From Flavobacterium undicola (GTDB lineage: Bacteria > Bacteroidota > Bacteroidia > Flavobacteriales > Flavobacteriaceae): DNA of 64,000 nucleotides. A program made the translations under genes and the position numbers. Shown here piece by piece: positions 27,141 to 37,445 of the stretch. The stretch lies in assembly GCF_009909155.2 (NCBI RefSeq), contig NZ_JAAAPM020000006.1, forward strand, positions 95,278 to 159,277. The letters are read 5' to 3'. Numbering within the stretch: position 1 is the first letter of the stretch; every line of letters begins with the position of its first letter. The notes under the pieces are model-generated. The model was not told the origin of the DNA. It did not search any database and saw nothing but the letters and a program-made list of their open reading frames with translations.

Positions 27141-27620
27141 TTATTTCTGAATCTGATGAGTATCTCGAACACTGCTGAATGTTAAAGCTAATAATTTCCA
27201 TTCTTTTCCTTGTTTTTGATACGTTTCTGTTACAGTAAATTCAGTCACTACTTCACTTCCTCGAACTATAGCCTCTAGTGTAATTCGGTTCCATAAAATG
27301 GCTGTTTTTCCAAAAAGTTCTACTGCTACATCATGTACTTTAGCATTCTTGTACCAAATTCTTCCTGTTTTTATAATATCGAGTTCCTCGTCTTTTTTCC
27401 AAGTACCACTCATGTGAACAAATTTTGATTTGTTATCAAAGAGAAGCTTCAGTTTGTCTACATTTTTATCGGCCATCCACTGCCATTTATCTTTAGATAA
27501 TTGAATAACTTCTTGCTCAGCAGCTGTGTAACTCGTAGCAGCCGGATTAGTTTTATTTTCTTGAGCAAAGGAATATTGGAAACTTGCTACAGCTATGAGA
27601 CTCATAATTAATGTTTTCAT
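27141..27620 (-). CDS. Secreted DUF4440/NTF2-like protein
   Basis: The 159-residue protein has a signal peptide cleaved after about residue 19 (YSFAQE). The mature part has the helix AEQEVIQLSKDKWQWMADKN, then SKFVHMSGTWKK and WKLLALTFSSVRD, giving the NTF2/DUF4440 fold. It is a paralogue of the next gene in the operon (26726-27109). The presence of a signal sequence here, and in the aldo/keto reductase just upstream (27667-28815), suggests an exported pair matched by a cytoplasmic pair. Confidence 0.78.
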   Translation of the reverse strand: MKTLIMSLIAVASFQYSFAQENKTNPAATSYTAAEQEVIQLSKDKWQWMADKNVDKLKLLFDNKSKFVHMSGTWKKDEELDIIKTGRIWYKNAKVHDVAVELFGKTAILWNRITLEAIVRGSEVVTEFTVTETYQKQGKEWKLLALTFSSVRDTHQIQK

Positions 27621-27666
27621 TTGGAAATAATTTAAAGTTAAATTGTGATTGTAATTTTTAATTTTA

Positions 27667-28815
<1,149 letters not shown>

Positions 28816-29037
28816 AATTATATTTTTGTTAGATAAATGTTTCGATTAATAATAGTAACTCTTTGGTTATTATTCCGATAAACATAAAAGTGCTTTATTC
28901 TATCTTGCTCCTTGTTTTCTTTAGAATGGTACAAAGTTCCTGCTAGAACCGTTGTTGTTTGGTATACATATTACGGATGTTAATACCATTATTACTGATT
29001 TAGATAAGCGAGCTAACTTCTTAACAATCTGAGTGCT

Positions 29038-29045
29038 ATATTTGT
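29038..29045 (+). promoter_or_regulatory. -7 box for the AraC gene at 29070
   Basis: TATATTTG is a full consensus match 24 bases before the ATG. No -33 element is obvious. The gap to the divergent AKR gene is 254 bases and contains no other clear signal. Confidence 0.4.
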
Positions 29046-29069
29046 ATTATAAATTTAAAGAATGCGAAG

Positions 29070-29966
29070 ATGGATACTATTATAAAACTCGAAAAAATTG
29101 ATCAATACAATAAACTGAAAGGTATTGAAACGCTACATCCTTTAATCAGTGTTTTTGATAATACAGATACCGAAAACCTACCTAATAATAGCCGTATACA
29201 CTTTGGTTTATATGCCATATTCTTAAAAGCCGGACACTGTGGAGAGTTGAGATATGGTCGTAACAACTACGATTATGATGAAGGAACTTTGGTTTTTGTT
29301 GCACCGGGACAAGTTTTGGAAGTTAACAATACTGATAATTACAAACCTACCGGATTGGCACTGCTTTTTCATCCTGATTTAATAAAAGGAACCACATTAG
29401 GGAAGCAAATGAGTCAGTACTCCTTCTTTTCTTATGATTCGCATGAGGCGCTTCATTTGTCTTTGAAAGAACAACAAATTATAAAAGATTTATTTAGCAA
29501 ATTAGAATATGAACTAAGTCAGTCTATTGACAAACACAGCAAAAGCATTATAACGAATAACATCGAGCTGCTATTAAATTACTGCGTTCGATTTTATGAC
29601 AGGCAGTTTGTAACCCGTGAAAACATCAATACTGATATTTTATCAAAATTTGAAAACTTATTGAATGACTATTTCCTGTCTGAAAACCCACAGGATATAG
29701 GACTTCCATCCGTTGGTTATTTTGCGGATTGTTTGCATCTTTCTCCTAATTATTTTGGTGATTTAATCAAAAAAGAAACCGGAAAAACCGCTCAGGAACA
29801 CATTCAATTGAAATTAATCGATTTGGCCAAAGAACGCATTTTTGACACGGAAAAATCGGTTAGCCAAATTGCCTTTGAATTAGGATTTAAATATCCACAG
29901 CATTTTAATCGAATGTTTAAAAAGAATACAGGTTATACTCCTAATGAATATAGAAGTTTAAATTAG
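29070..29966 (+). CDS. AraC-family regulator
   Basis: The 298-residue protein has an N-terminal sensing half (NSRIHFGLYAIFLKAGHCGELRYG... cupin-like, about 40-110) and a C-terminal AraC domain at about 200-298 (GYFADCLHLSPNYFGDLI, SVSQIAFELGFKYPQHFNRM, ending YTPNEYRSLN). It is divergent from the six-gene reductase operon headed by the exported AKR and is the best candidate to control it. It resembles the AraC protein at 23564. The 336-base gap that follows (29967-30302) is AT-rich and empty except for the TetR operator near its end. Confidence 0.87.
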   Translation: MDTIIKLEKIDQYNKLKGIETLHPLISVFDNTDTENLPNNSRIHFGLYAIFLKAGHCGELRYGRNNYDYDEGTLVFVAPGQVLEVNNTDNYKPTGLALLFHPDLIKGTTLGKQMSQYSFFSYDSHEALHLSLKEQQIIKDLFSKLEYELSQSIDKHSKSIITNNIELLLNYCVRFYDRQFVTRENINTDILSKFENLLNDYFLSENPQDIGLPSVGYFADCLHLSPNYFGDLIKKETGKTAQEHIQLKLIDLAKERIFDTEKSVSQIAFELGFKYPQHFNRMFKKNTGYTPNEYRSLN

Positions 29967-30240
29967 GGATCCTTAATTAGGATTATCTTTTTTTAACGAC
30001 ACTTTCGGTAACACGAATAACTAATTAGCTTATTCTTTTTTTTCATTTACACAACTAAACAAATACTTTAATACTAACGCTTAATCAATTACATATCAAT
30101 AATATAAATATACACACCTATACTATTTATTTAGATTAAATTTTCATTTTAAGAGCAACATAATGAGAATACAAAATACTTATTAGCAATAGTCGATGTT
30201 ACTTAAAAAACAATACAGCCAAATTAAAAAAACAAAAAAT

Positions 30241-30284
30241 AATTCTGAAATGCTTGTTTCAGAATTAAAATAACTATATCTTTG
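30241..30284 (+). promoter_or_regulatory. TetR operator overlapping the tetR-like promoter (site 1)
   Basis: Perfect 10-bp arms AATTCTGAAA (30241-30250) and TTTCAGAATT (30257-30266) flank a 6-base spacer. The -7 box TATCTTTG (30277-30284) follows, with a -33 TTG at 30254-30256 (20-base spacing) inside the palindrome. A repressor bound here would block its own promoter. The same palindrome recurs three times before the efflux operon. Confidence 0.75.
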
Positions 30285-30302
30285 CCCTTCAAATTAAATC
30301 TT

Positions 30303-30881
30303 ATGGCTCGCTGTGTAGAATTTAACGAGGTTGAAAAAATTGAAAAAGCAATGAATGTCTTTTGGGAAAAAGGATATAATGCTACTTCAATGCAAGACCT
30401 TGTGGATGCTATGCAGATCAACCGAAGCAGTTTGTATAATACCATTGGCGACAAGCATCAATTATTTATGAAATGCATTGGCAATTATTTCGATAATGCG
30501 ATGCAGGAAGTGAAAGAAAAAGTGGCTAAGGAAACATCTGCTAAAGCAGCACTAATTAAGATTATTACTGATAAAGCAAGTTGGATTGTAGACTGTGAGA
30601 AAGGATGTCTGGGAATGAAAACGATTTTCGAAATTGCTCCGGATGATTGCACTGTTCGAAATCAGATGAGTAAAAACAATGACATTTTCATCGAATTTAT
30701 GGCTACAGTAGTTCAAAAAGCGATGGATGACGGTGAAATGGACGATTCTGAAGATGCAGCATTAATGGCTGAATACATTGCCACTTCTTTTACAGGATGG
30801 AAGCAATCGTACATCCTTCATGGAAATCCAATCAAAATCAAAAAAATGTCAGAATTCCTGATTAAAAATATATTCAAATAA
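30303..30881 (+). CDS. TetR/AcrR-family repressor of the RND efflux operon
   Basis: The start at 30303 (MARCVEFNEVEKIEKAMNVF) lies 19 bases after a perfect -7 box, so the seven extra residues of the longer frame are rejected. The 192-residue protein has an N-terminal TetR helix-turn-helix (SMQDLVDAMQINRSSLYNTI, about 30-50) and an all-helical ligand domain. It is followed by the efflux genes. Four copies of one palindrome in front of its own gene and the pump operon point to autorepression and pump repression lifted by a drug or metabolite. Confidence 0.9.
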   Translation: MARCVEFNEVEKIEKAMNVFWEKGYNATSMQDLVDAMQINRSSLYNTIGDKHQLFMKCIGNYFDNAMQEVKEKVAKETSAKAALIKIITDKASWIVDCEKGCLGMKTIFEIAPDDCTVRNQMSKNNDIFIEFMATVVQKAMDDGEMDDSEDAALMAEYIATSFTGWKQSYILHGNPIKIKKMSEFLIKNIFK

Positions 30882-30899
30882 CCGCTTTTTTTTAACCTA

Positions 30900-30925
30900 A
30901 ATTCTGGAACGTTTATTTCAGATAT
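30900..30925 (+). promoter_or_regulatory. TetR operator, site 2
   Basis: AATTCTGGAAC...ATTTCAGATAT matches site 1 with the same arm spacing and a few substitutions. It lies 19 bases after the tetR-like stop, about 195 bases before the pump operon start. Confidence 0.6.
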
Positions 30926-30964
30926 ACTATTTATTACGCATAGCCTTTTTTAAACTACAGCATT

Positions 30965-30990
30965 GATTCTGAAACGATTATTCCAGAATT
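30965..30990 (+). promoter_or_regulatory. TetR operator, site 3
   Basis: GATTCTGAAAC and ATTCCAGAATT form near-perfect arms with the same spacing as site 1. It lies about 105 bases before the membrane-fusion protein start. Confidence 0.7.
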
Positions 30991-31032
30991 ATCGCTACAC
31001 AAAACAATAACCTTTAAATGAAAAACAGCATG

Positions 31033-31058
31033 AATTCTGAAACGATTATTCCAAAAAC
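31033..31058 (+). promoter_or_regulatory. TetR operator, site 4
   Basis: AATTCTGAAACGATTATTCC repeats site 3 almost exactly in its left 20 bases, with a degenerate right arm. It falls inside the N-terminal extension of the longer open frame, which supports the downstream start at 31096 for the membrane-fusion protein. Confidence 0.6.
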
Positions 31059-31095
31059 AATAGAATCCAAGACCATTTTAAATACAATTCCAATT

Positions 31096-32232
31096 ATGAA
31101 AAAGATTACCCTATTAAGTATACTAGCAGTATTCGTTATTAGTTGTAACGATAAAAATGCAACTCCTCCAGTGGCAGCAGCTCCACTCCTACCGGTTTTA
31201 TCCATTAAAAGCTCGGATGCTGTAACAGATGCTGAATATCCAGCGGCATTACAAGGTGCTGTAGATGTAGAAATCCGTCCGCAAGTAAGTGGAAACCTGG
31301 AAAGAATTTATGTAGATGAAGGTGCTTATGTAACTAAAGGTCAAACACTTTTTAAAATAAACGAACGTCCTTTTCGTGAGCAATTAAACAATGCTTTGGC
31401 TAATCTTCACGCGGCAGAAGCGGCTTACTTAAACGCTCAGTTAGAAGTGGATAAATTAACTCCTTTGGTTCAAAACAAAGTAGTTTCAGACTACCAATTA
31501 AAAACCGCCAAAGCTTCACAAAAAATTGCAGTTGCTAACATTGAACAGGCAAAAGCAATGGTAGGTTCGGCCAGAATCAATTTAGGATATACTAATATTA
31601 CCGCTCCGGTTAGTGGTTACATTGGAAGATTGCCTAAAAAACAAGGAAGTTTAGTATCAGCAACGGATATTGAGCCGTTAACCAACTTATCCGATGTGCA
31701 TGAAGTGTACGCTTATTTCTCCTTAGGCGAAACTGATTTCATCAAATTCAAATCGGCTTACGCTGGAAATACCCTTGGCGACAAAATCAAAAAATTACCT
31801 CCTGTAACTTTAATCCTTGCCGATAATTCTGATTATCCACAATTAGGAAAAATCGATATGGTCGATGGTCAGTTTGATAAAAACACGGGAGCTATTACTG
31901 TTAGAGCTACTTTCCCTAACAAAAACGGAACATTACGCTCCGGAAACACAGGGAAAATTCGATTAGGAGTGCAACATGACGATGCTATTTTAATTCCACA
32001 ATCGGCTACAATTGAAATGCAGGATAAAGTTTTTGTTTTCACTGTAAATAAAGAAAACAAAGTCAACAAAATGCCCATTACCATCAGCGGAAAAAGCGGT
32101 ACCAATTACTTAATCAAAGACGGTGTAAAATCAGGTGACCAAATTGTATTAAGCGGTATCGACAAACTTCAGGAAGGACAACTGATTCAACCTGAGAAAC
32201 CAAAAGCAGCAATTGCTCAAATCATTAATTAA
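31096..32232 (+). CDS. RND efflux periplasmic adaptor (AcrA-like lipoprotein)
   Basis: The start at 31096 (MKKITLLSILAVFVISC) gives a 378-residue lipoprotein with the lipidated cysteine at 17; the longer frame from 31018 would translate through a TetR operator. The order is barrel-sandwich/lipoyl half (VEIRPQVSGNLERIYVDEGAYVTKG), helical hairpin (about 75-145), second lipoyl half (INLGYTNITAPVSGYIGRL), beta-barrel and membrane-proximal domain. It bridges the inner-membrane pump to the outer-membrane channel. It is the first gene of the adaptor-pump-channel operon. Confidence 0.92.
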   Translation: MKKITLLSILAVFVISCNDKNATPPVAAAPLLPVLSIKSSDAVTDAEYPAALQGAVDVEIRPQVSGNLERIYVDEGAYVTKGQTLFKINERPFREQLNNALANLHAAEAAYLNAQLEVDKLTPLVQNKVVSDYQLKTAKASQKIAVANIEQAKAMVGSARINLGYTNITAPVSGYIGRLPKKQGSLVSATDIEPLTNLSDVHEVYAYFSLGETDFIKFKSAYAGNTLGDKIKKLPPVTLILADNSDYPQLGKIDMVDGQFDKNTGAITVRATFPNKNGTLRSGNTGKIRLGVQHDDAILIPQSATIEMQDKVFVFTVNKENKVNKMPITISGKSGTNYLIKDGVKSGDQIVLSGIDKLQEGQLIQPEKPKAAIAQIIN

Positions 32233-32243
32233 AAATAATTTTT

Positions 32244-35200
32244 ATGTTCAAAATATTTATACAAAGACCTGTACTGGCAACCGTTATCTCCATTTTGCTG
32301 GTGATATTAGGTATACTTGGTCTTACGAAATTGCCTTTACAACAGTTTCCTGATATCGCACCACCATCGGTTTTGGTTACAGCAGTTTATCCGGGAGCGA
32401 ATGCCGAAACCGTTTTACGTTCGGTTGCACCATCATTGGAGGAATCGATAAATGGTGTGGAGAATATGACTTATATGAGCTCAACAGCCAGTAATGACGG
32501 GACTTTAGCTATTACCGTTTTCTTTAAACTGGGTACTGATGCTGACCGAGCTGCTGTAAACGTTCAAAACAGAGTAGCACAAGCTACAAGTCAGTTGCCT
32601 GCCGAAGTAGTTCAACAAGGTGTTATTACCGCAAAACAACAAAATAGTTTTATTATGGCCATCGGAATGTACACCGATGACGAATCCAAATACGATCAGA
32701 CTTTTGTTGCCAATTATGCTCAAATTAATATTATCCCTGAAATCAAACGTATTCCGGGTGTGGGTGCTGCCAGTATTTTTGGTGGTGTAAAAGATTACTC
32801 CATGCGTGTTTGGTTGAATCCAACCCAAATGTCAGCTTACAATGTGACGCCAAATGAGGTTATGGCAGCCATTCAGGACAAAAGCTTAGAAGCTGCTCCG
32901 GGTAAATTTGGAGAAAGAAGTAAAGAAGTTTTCGAATACGTAATCAAATACAAAGGAAAACTAAGCAAACCCGAAGATTATCAAAATATTGCCATTCGTT
33001 CGAATGCTGATGGTTCTGTACTTCGTGTAAAAGACGTTGCCAGAGTGGAACTTGGCGCTTATTCATACAACAGTTTAACGCGTTTGAATGGTAAAAAAGG
33101 AATTGTAATTGGAGTAATTCAGTTGGCCGGTTCTAACTCGAATGACATTCAGGTTGCCATTAATAAATTGATCGTTAAAGCCTCTAAAGATTTCCCTCCA
33201 GGCATCAAACACAATATTTTTTACAGCACAAAAGTATCGTTAGACCAATCGATAGATCAGGTGAAACATACTTTATTAGAAGCTTTTATATTGGTATTTA
33301 TTGTGGTGTTTCTCTTCTTGCAAGATTTTAGATCTACTTTAATTCCTGCAATTGCGGTTCCAGTAGCGATTTTGGGTACGTTCTTCTTCATGCAGTTATT
33401 CGGATTTTCGATTAACTTATTGACCTTATTTGCTTTAATCTTAGCGATTGGTATTGTTGTCGATGATGCGATTGTAGTTGTCGAAGCCGTGCATGCTAAA
33501 ATGGAACACAAACATCTGTCTCCAAAAGTAGCCACACACGAAGCGATGCACGAAATTACCGGTGCAATTATTTCGATTACTTTGGTGATGGCAGCGGTAT
33601 TCTTGCCTGTTGGTTTCATGGAAGGTTCTACAGGAGTTTTCTACCGTCAGTTTGCTTTTACAATGGCTATTGCAATTGTAATTTCAGCTGTAAATGCTTT
33701 GACTTTAAGCCCTGCCCTAGCCGCTTTGTTCCTAAAAGACAATCACGTCGCACATGATGGAAATACACCTTATGTAAAAAGAGGATTTAAAGAAAAATTC
33801 TTTGACGGATTCAACAACAGTTTTAATTCGTTAACGAATCGTTATGTGGGTGGATTACAATTTTTAATTCGCAGAAAATGGTTGAGTTTAGGCGGATTGG
33901 CCTTAATAACTGTTGCTACGATTATAATGGTAAAAACAACTCCATCCGGATTTATTCCAACAGAAGATCAGGGATTTATTGCCATTGCGGTAAATACTCC
34001 TTCCGGAACATCTTTAGATGGAACTCAAAAAGTAATGACCGAAGCCGAAAATATTTTAAGCAAATTAGATGCTTCCAGAGATGTTACCGCTATTTCAGGT
34101 TTCAACTTACTGACGAATTCGACCAGTCCATCATCGGCAGTAGTTTTTGTTTTATTGAAACCAAATGAAGAACGAGGAGAAGTTAAAAATATCGACGAAA
34201 TCATGAATCAAGTTCGCGGCAAATTAGGCGCAATTTCAGGAGGAAGTTTCTTTGTATTTAGTTTTCCAACTGTTCCCGGATTTAGTAATGTGGAAGCTTT
34301 AGATATGGTCCTTCAGGATAAAACCGGAGGAAAACTGGATAAGTTCAGTGGAATTTCACAAACGTTCATTGGCGAATTAATGAAACGCCCAGAGATTGCA
34401 GTAGCCTTTACCTCTTTCAAAGCCGATTATCCTCAATTGCAATTGGATATTAATGATGAAAAAGCAGATCAATTGGGTGTAAAAGTCAAAGACATTCTGC
34501 AAACCATGCAAGCTTATTTTGGTAGTGCACAAGCTTCTGATTTTAATCGATTTGGAAAATATTACCGTGTTATTGTTCAGGCTGATATTGACGACAGAGC
34601 GGATCCATCTTCAATCGATCGTGTATTTGTGAAAAACAAAAATGGCGAAATGGTTCCCATCAACACCTTGGTAAAACTGACTCGTATTTATGGTTCAGAA
34701 ACGGCATCGAGATACAATTTGTTTAACTCTATTTCGATTAATGCGATTCCGAAACCTGGATTTAGTTCAGGAGATGCCATCAAAGCGATTGAAGAAGTCG
34801 CTGCGCAACAATTGCCTGCCGGTTATAGCTATGAATTCTCAGGACAAACGAGAGAAGAAATTTCGTCTGGAGGTCAATCGGCAACGATATTCTTGCTGTG
34901 TTTAATATTCATTTATTTCTTATTGGCAGCGCAATACGAAAGTTACATTTTGCCTTTGGCAGTAATCTTCTCCATACCTGCGGGAATCTTTGGAGTATTT
35001 GCAGCCATTGGTTTAACCGGAATTGAAAACAACATTTACGTACAAGTTGCCTTGGTAATGCTTATTGGACTACTCGCCAAAAACGCCATCCTGATTGTCG
35101 AATTTGCATTGCAAAAAAGAAAATCAGGACAGAATTTGGTCAAAGCTTCAATTGATGCCGCCAAACTGCGTTTGCGACCAATTATCATGACCTCATTAGC

Positions 35201-35474
35201 CTTTGTGGTGGGATTAATTCCGATGATGAGTGCCAAAGGACCATCAGCACAAGGGAATCACTCGATAAGTATTGGAGCTGCGGGTGGAATGATTTCAGGA
35301 GTAATTCTAGGGTTATTTATCATCCCGGTTTTATTCATCATATTCCAACATTTACAAGAAAAGGTTTCTGGAAAACCAGTAGCCGTAATTCATAACGAAG
35401 AAAATAAAAATGGAAAATTATATCACAATAATTCTGGTGACAATCATCATCAGCATAACGTACCTGTCCTATAA
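32244..35474 (+). CDS. RND multidrug efflux permease (AcrB/HAE-1 family)
   Basis: The 1076-residue inner-membrane pump has 12 predicted helices in two halves, each with a large periplasmic loop. It starts MFKIFIQRPVLATVISILLV and includes the proton-relay aspartates in GIVVDDAIVVVEAV (helix 4) and the family segment SGGSFFVFSFPTVPGFSNVEALDMVLQ-like drug-pocket region. It expels hydrophobic compounds using the proton gradient. It follows the adaptor gene by 11 bases. Its C-terminal tail ends in a histidine/asparagine-rich stretch overlapped by a small open frame in another phase. Confidence 0.94.
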   Translation: MFKIFIQRPVLATVISILLVILGILGLTKLPLQQFPDIAPPSVLVTAVYPGANAETVLRSVAPSLEESINGVENMTYMSSTASNDGTLAITVFFKLGTDADRAAVNVQNRVAQATSQLPAEVVQQGVITAKQQNSFIMAIGMYTDDESKYDQTFVANYAQINIIPEIKRIPGVGAASIFGGVKDYSMRVWLNPTQMSAYNVTPNEVMAAIQDKSLEAAPGKFGERSKEVFEYVIKYKGKLSKPEDYQNIAIRSNADGSVLRVKDVARVELGAYSYNSLTRLNGKKGIVIGVIQLAGSNSNDIQVAINKLIVKASKDFPPGIKHNIFYSTKVSLDQSIDQVKHTLLEAFILVFIVVFLFLQDFRSTLIPAIAVPVAILGTFFFMQLFGFSINLLTLFALILAIGIVVDDAIVVVEAVHAKMEHKHLSPKVATHEAMHEITGAIISITLVMAAVFLPVGFMEGSTGVFYRQFAFTMAIAIVISAVNALTLSPALAALFLKDNHVAHDGNTPYVKRGFKEKFFDGFNNSFNSLTNRYVGGLQFLIRRKWLSLGGLALITVATIIMVKTTPSGFIPTEDQGFIAIAVNTPSGTSLDGTQKVMTEAENILSKLDASRDVTAISGFNLLTNSTSPSSAVVFVLLKPNEERGEVKNIDEIMNQVRGKLGAISGGSFFVFSFPTVPGFSNVEALDMVLQDKTGGKLDKFSGISQTFIGELMKRPEIAVAFTSFKADYPQLQLDINDEKADQLGVKVKDILQTMQAYFGSAQASDFNRFGKYYRVIVQADIDDRADPSSIDRVFVKNKNGEMVPINTLVKLTRIYGSETASRYNLFNSISINAIPKPGFSSGDAIKAIEEVAAQQLPAGYSYEFSGQTREEISSGGQSATIFLLCLIFIYFLLAAQYESYILPLAVIFSIPAGIFGVFAAIGLTGIENNIYVQVALVMLIGLLAKNAILIVEFALQKRKSGQNLVKASIDAAKLRLRPIIMTSLAFVVGLIPMMSAKGPSAQGNHSISIGAAGGMISGVILGLFIIPVLFIIFQHLQEKVSGKPVAVIHNEENKNGKLYHNNSGDNHHQHNVPVL

Positions 35475-35523
35475 AATATCGAAAGATCTTGAAACAAAAG
35501 ATGATTTCTATTCAGAAAAATAA
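35410..35523 (+). CDS. Possible 37-residue single-helix membrane protein
   Basis: A short frame starting at ATG 35410 overlaps the last 65 bases of the pump gene and ends 15 bases before the outer-membrane channel gene. It encodes MENYITIILVTIIISITYLS followed by a charged tail (YKISKDLETKDDFYSEK), a textbook one-helix membrane peptide. Small helix proteins associated with RND pumps exist (AcrZ in E. coli), but no sequence relation is claimed. The preceding bases give only a weak ribosome site. It may be chance. Confidence 0.4.
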   Translation: MENYITIILVTIIISITYLSYKISKDLETKDDFYSEK

Positions 35524-35538
35524 AGACCACGTATAAAA

Positions 35539-36957
35539 ATGAAAAAGTATATAACAAAAATAGTGATGATTCTTTTTGTCTTCATCACCTTGATATCCTG
35601 TAGCGTTTCGAAGGATATTGAAACTCCAAAAGATGCATTTCCTGAGAATTTCAGGAATGCATCGGTTTCAAAAGATACCACAAGCATCGCCAATTTAGAG
35701 TGGAAAAACTTCTTTACCGAAAAAGATATTATTCAGTTAATCGATAGCGCCGTAACCCGAAACAACGATTTACAAATCGCTACCAAGAACATCGAAATCG
35801 CGCAATATCGTTTCACACAATCCAAATGGGGAAATGTTCCTCAGGCCAATTTGTTTGTGAATGCCAGTACCAGCAATCCTTCTGACAATAGTTTTACGGG
35901 AATGAATCTGAATCAGGCTTTGGGTCAAAAACACATTGACGATTATTCGGCCGGAGTTTCACTTTCGTGGGAAGCTGATATTTGGGGTAAAATCCGCAAT
36001 CAGAAAAAAGGAGCTTTTGCTAATTACCTGCAATCCGAAGAAGTGAAAAAAGCATTGCAAACGACTATTGTAGCCAATGTTTCTAAAGGATATTACAATC
36101 TGTTGATGCTGGACGCACAATTAGATATTGCAAAGAAAAATGTACAATTAAACGATAGTACAACCAAAATCATCAAATTAAAATACGATGCGGGACAGGT
36201 AACTTCATTGGCTATTCAACAATCAGAAGCGCAAAAATTAAACGCGGCACAATTGATTCCGTTATTGGAACAAAATATTGCGATTCAGGAAAATGCTTTG
36301 AGTGTGTTGACAGGTTCATTCCCCAATTCGAAAGAAAGAACGATTCGTTTGGCTTCAGTTGAAGTAAAAAACAATACGTTGACCGGAATTCCGTCATCCT
36401 TAGTAAGCCGAAGACCGGATGTAAAAAGTGCCGAATTAGCCTTAAAAGTGGCTAACGCCAATGTAGGAATTACAAAAGCCGACTTATATCCTGCGCTTAG
36501 AATTACGGCGCAAGGTGGAGTGAATTCATTCGAAACCAGCAATTGGTTCAACATTCCGGCTTCCTTATTTGGAACGGTGGCAGGAGGTTTAACCCAGCCC
36601 TTATTGAACTCTAAAAAAGTACGAACACAATACAATATTGCGAAAGTAGAAAGAGAAAAAGCGGTTTTGAGTTTCAGACAAGCTGTTTTGGTGGCTGTTA
36701 GTGAAGTTTCAGATGCCTTGGTAAAAGTGGAGAAATTGCAACAACAAGAATCGTTTTTGCAACAACGTGTAAAAACCTTGCAACAAGCGATAAAAAATGC
36801 CAATTTGTTATTCCAAAACGGAATGGCGGAATACCTTGAAGTTTTATCAGCACAGGCGAATTTATTGCAAAGCGAACTGGAATTAGCGAATATAAAAAGA
36901 GAACAACTTTCTGCTAATACTGAGTTGTATCGTGCTTTAGGTGGTGGTTGGAGATAA
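35539..36957 (+). CDS. TolC/NodT-family outer-membrane efflux lipoprotein
   Basis: The 472-residue protein has a lipoprotein signal with the cysteine at about C21 (FITLISC). Two outer-membrane efflux protein repeats follow (about 70-260 and 285-465), with coiled-coil helices and the NodT-type segments RRPDVKSAELALKVANANVG and LTQPLLNSKKVRTQYNIAK. It forms the exit duct of the tripartite pump. It is the last gene of the operon and is followed by a large nested palindrome that could end transcription. Confidence 0.92.
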   Translation: MKKYITKIVMILFVFITLISCSVSKDIETPKDAFPENFRNASVSKDTTSIANLEWKNFFTEKDIIQLIDSAVTRNNDLQIATKNIEIAQYRFTQSKWGNVPQANLFVNASTSNPSDNSFTGMNLNQALGQKHIDDYSAGVSLSWEADIWGKIRNQKKGAFANYLQSEEVKKALQTTIVANVSKGYYNLLMLDAQLDIAKKNVQLNDSTTKIIKLKYDAGQVTSLAIQQSEAQKLNAAQLIPLLEQNIAIQENALSVLTGSFPNSKERTIRLASVEVKNNTLTGIPSSLVSRRPDVKSAELALKVANANVGITKADLYPALRITAQGGVNSFETSNWFNIPASLFGTVAGGLTQPLLNSKKVRTQYNIAKVEREKAVLSFRQAVLVAVSEVSDALVKVEKLQQQESFLQQRVKTLQQAIKNANLLFQNGMAEYLEVLSAQANLLQSELELANIKREQLSANTELYRALGGGWR

Positions 36958-36984
36958 CAGCGTTTATTCTTAAAAAACGAACAG

Positions 36985-37096
36985 CCACCCCGCCCTCTGG
37001 GCACCCCTCCAAAGGAGGGGAAATTACGCGACTTCCCCTCCTTTGGAGGGTGCCTGACACAAGCGACAGCGAACTGGCGAAGCAAAGGCGGGGTGG
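36985..37096. repeat. Nested GC-rich inverted repeat after the efflux operon
   Basis: The outer arms CCACCCCGCC (36985-36994) and GGCGGGGTGG (37087-37096) enclose a second pair of about 21 bp: GGCACCCCTCCAAAGGAGG.. (37000-37021) and its near-complement (37034-37054). The element is far richer in G+C than its surroundings and looks like a mobile or interspersed palindromic repeat. It could also stop transcription after the channel gene. Confidence 0.7.
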
Positions 37097-37161
37097 TTTA
37101 TTTGCTATTCCTTAACTTAATGACATTGCCCGAAGAGTCGGACGGAACAAAAAACACTACT

Positions 37162-37368
37162 AATGACGTTTTCATTAAATGTGAAATTATGGTTTACTAA
37201 TTTTCTTTTTTGCTTGATCAAAAAAGAAACAAAAAAATCAAGTCTTACACTTCCTCGTCGGTCAAATTAGTTTTCGAATGCTAAAAGAAAATAACTCGCT
37301 ACGCTCAAACAGATTTTCTTTTTACGCATTCTTCAAACATTTGACACTCGACTGCGGAAGCTAAGGAC
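37162..37368 (+). repeat. Interspersed structured repeat, copy 1 of 3
   Basis: About 207 bases that recur at 60279-60484 (inverted) and 62951-63138. The segment contains two hairpins: a perfect 11-bp stem TTTCTTTTTTG/CAAAAAAGAAA, and a long nested stem with arms CTTCC/GGAAG, GTCAAAT/ATTTGAC, GAATGC/GCATTC and AAAAGAAAAT/ATTTTCTTTT around an ACTCGCTACGCTCAAACAG loop. This copy has GAATGC/GCATTC where the other two have GAATAC/GTATTC. No long frame is present. Confidence 0.85.
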
Positions 37369-37445
37369 GGGATAATCTGAAAACAACAACATTTGATATA
37401 TAGTCGAATACAAACAGTTTAATAAAATTTAAATTATAAAATAGC

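Noticed and set aside
31018..31095. Longer N-terminus of the efflux adaptor
   Set aside because: The segment is a TetR operator copy, and the lipoprotein signal begins at 31096.
33257..33619. A 120-codon minus-strand frame inside the RND pump gene
   Set aside because: It is antisense to conserved membrane helices and gives a low-complexity Ile/Thr/Ala-rich product.
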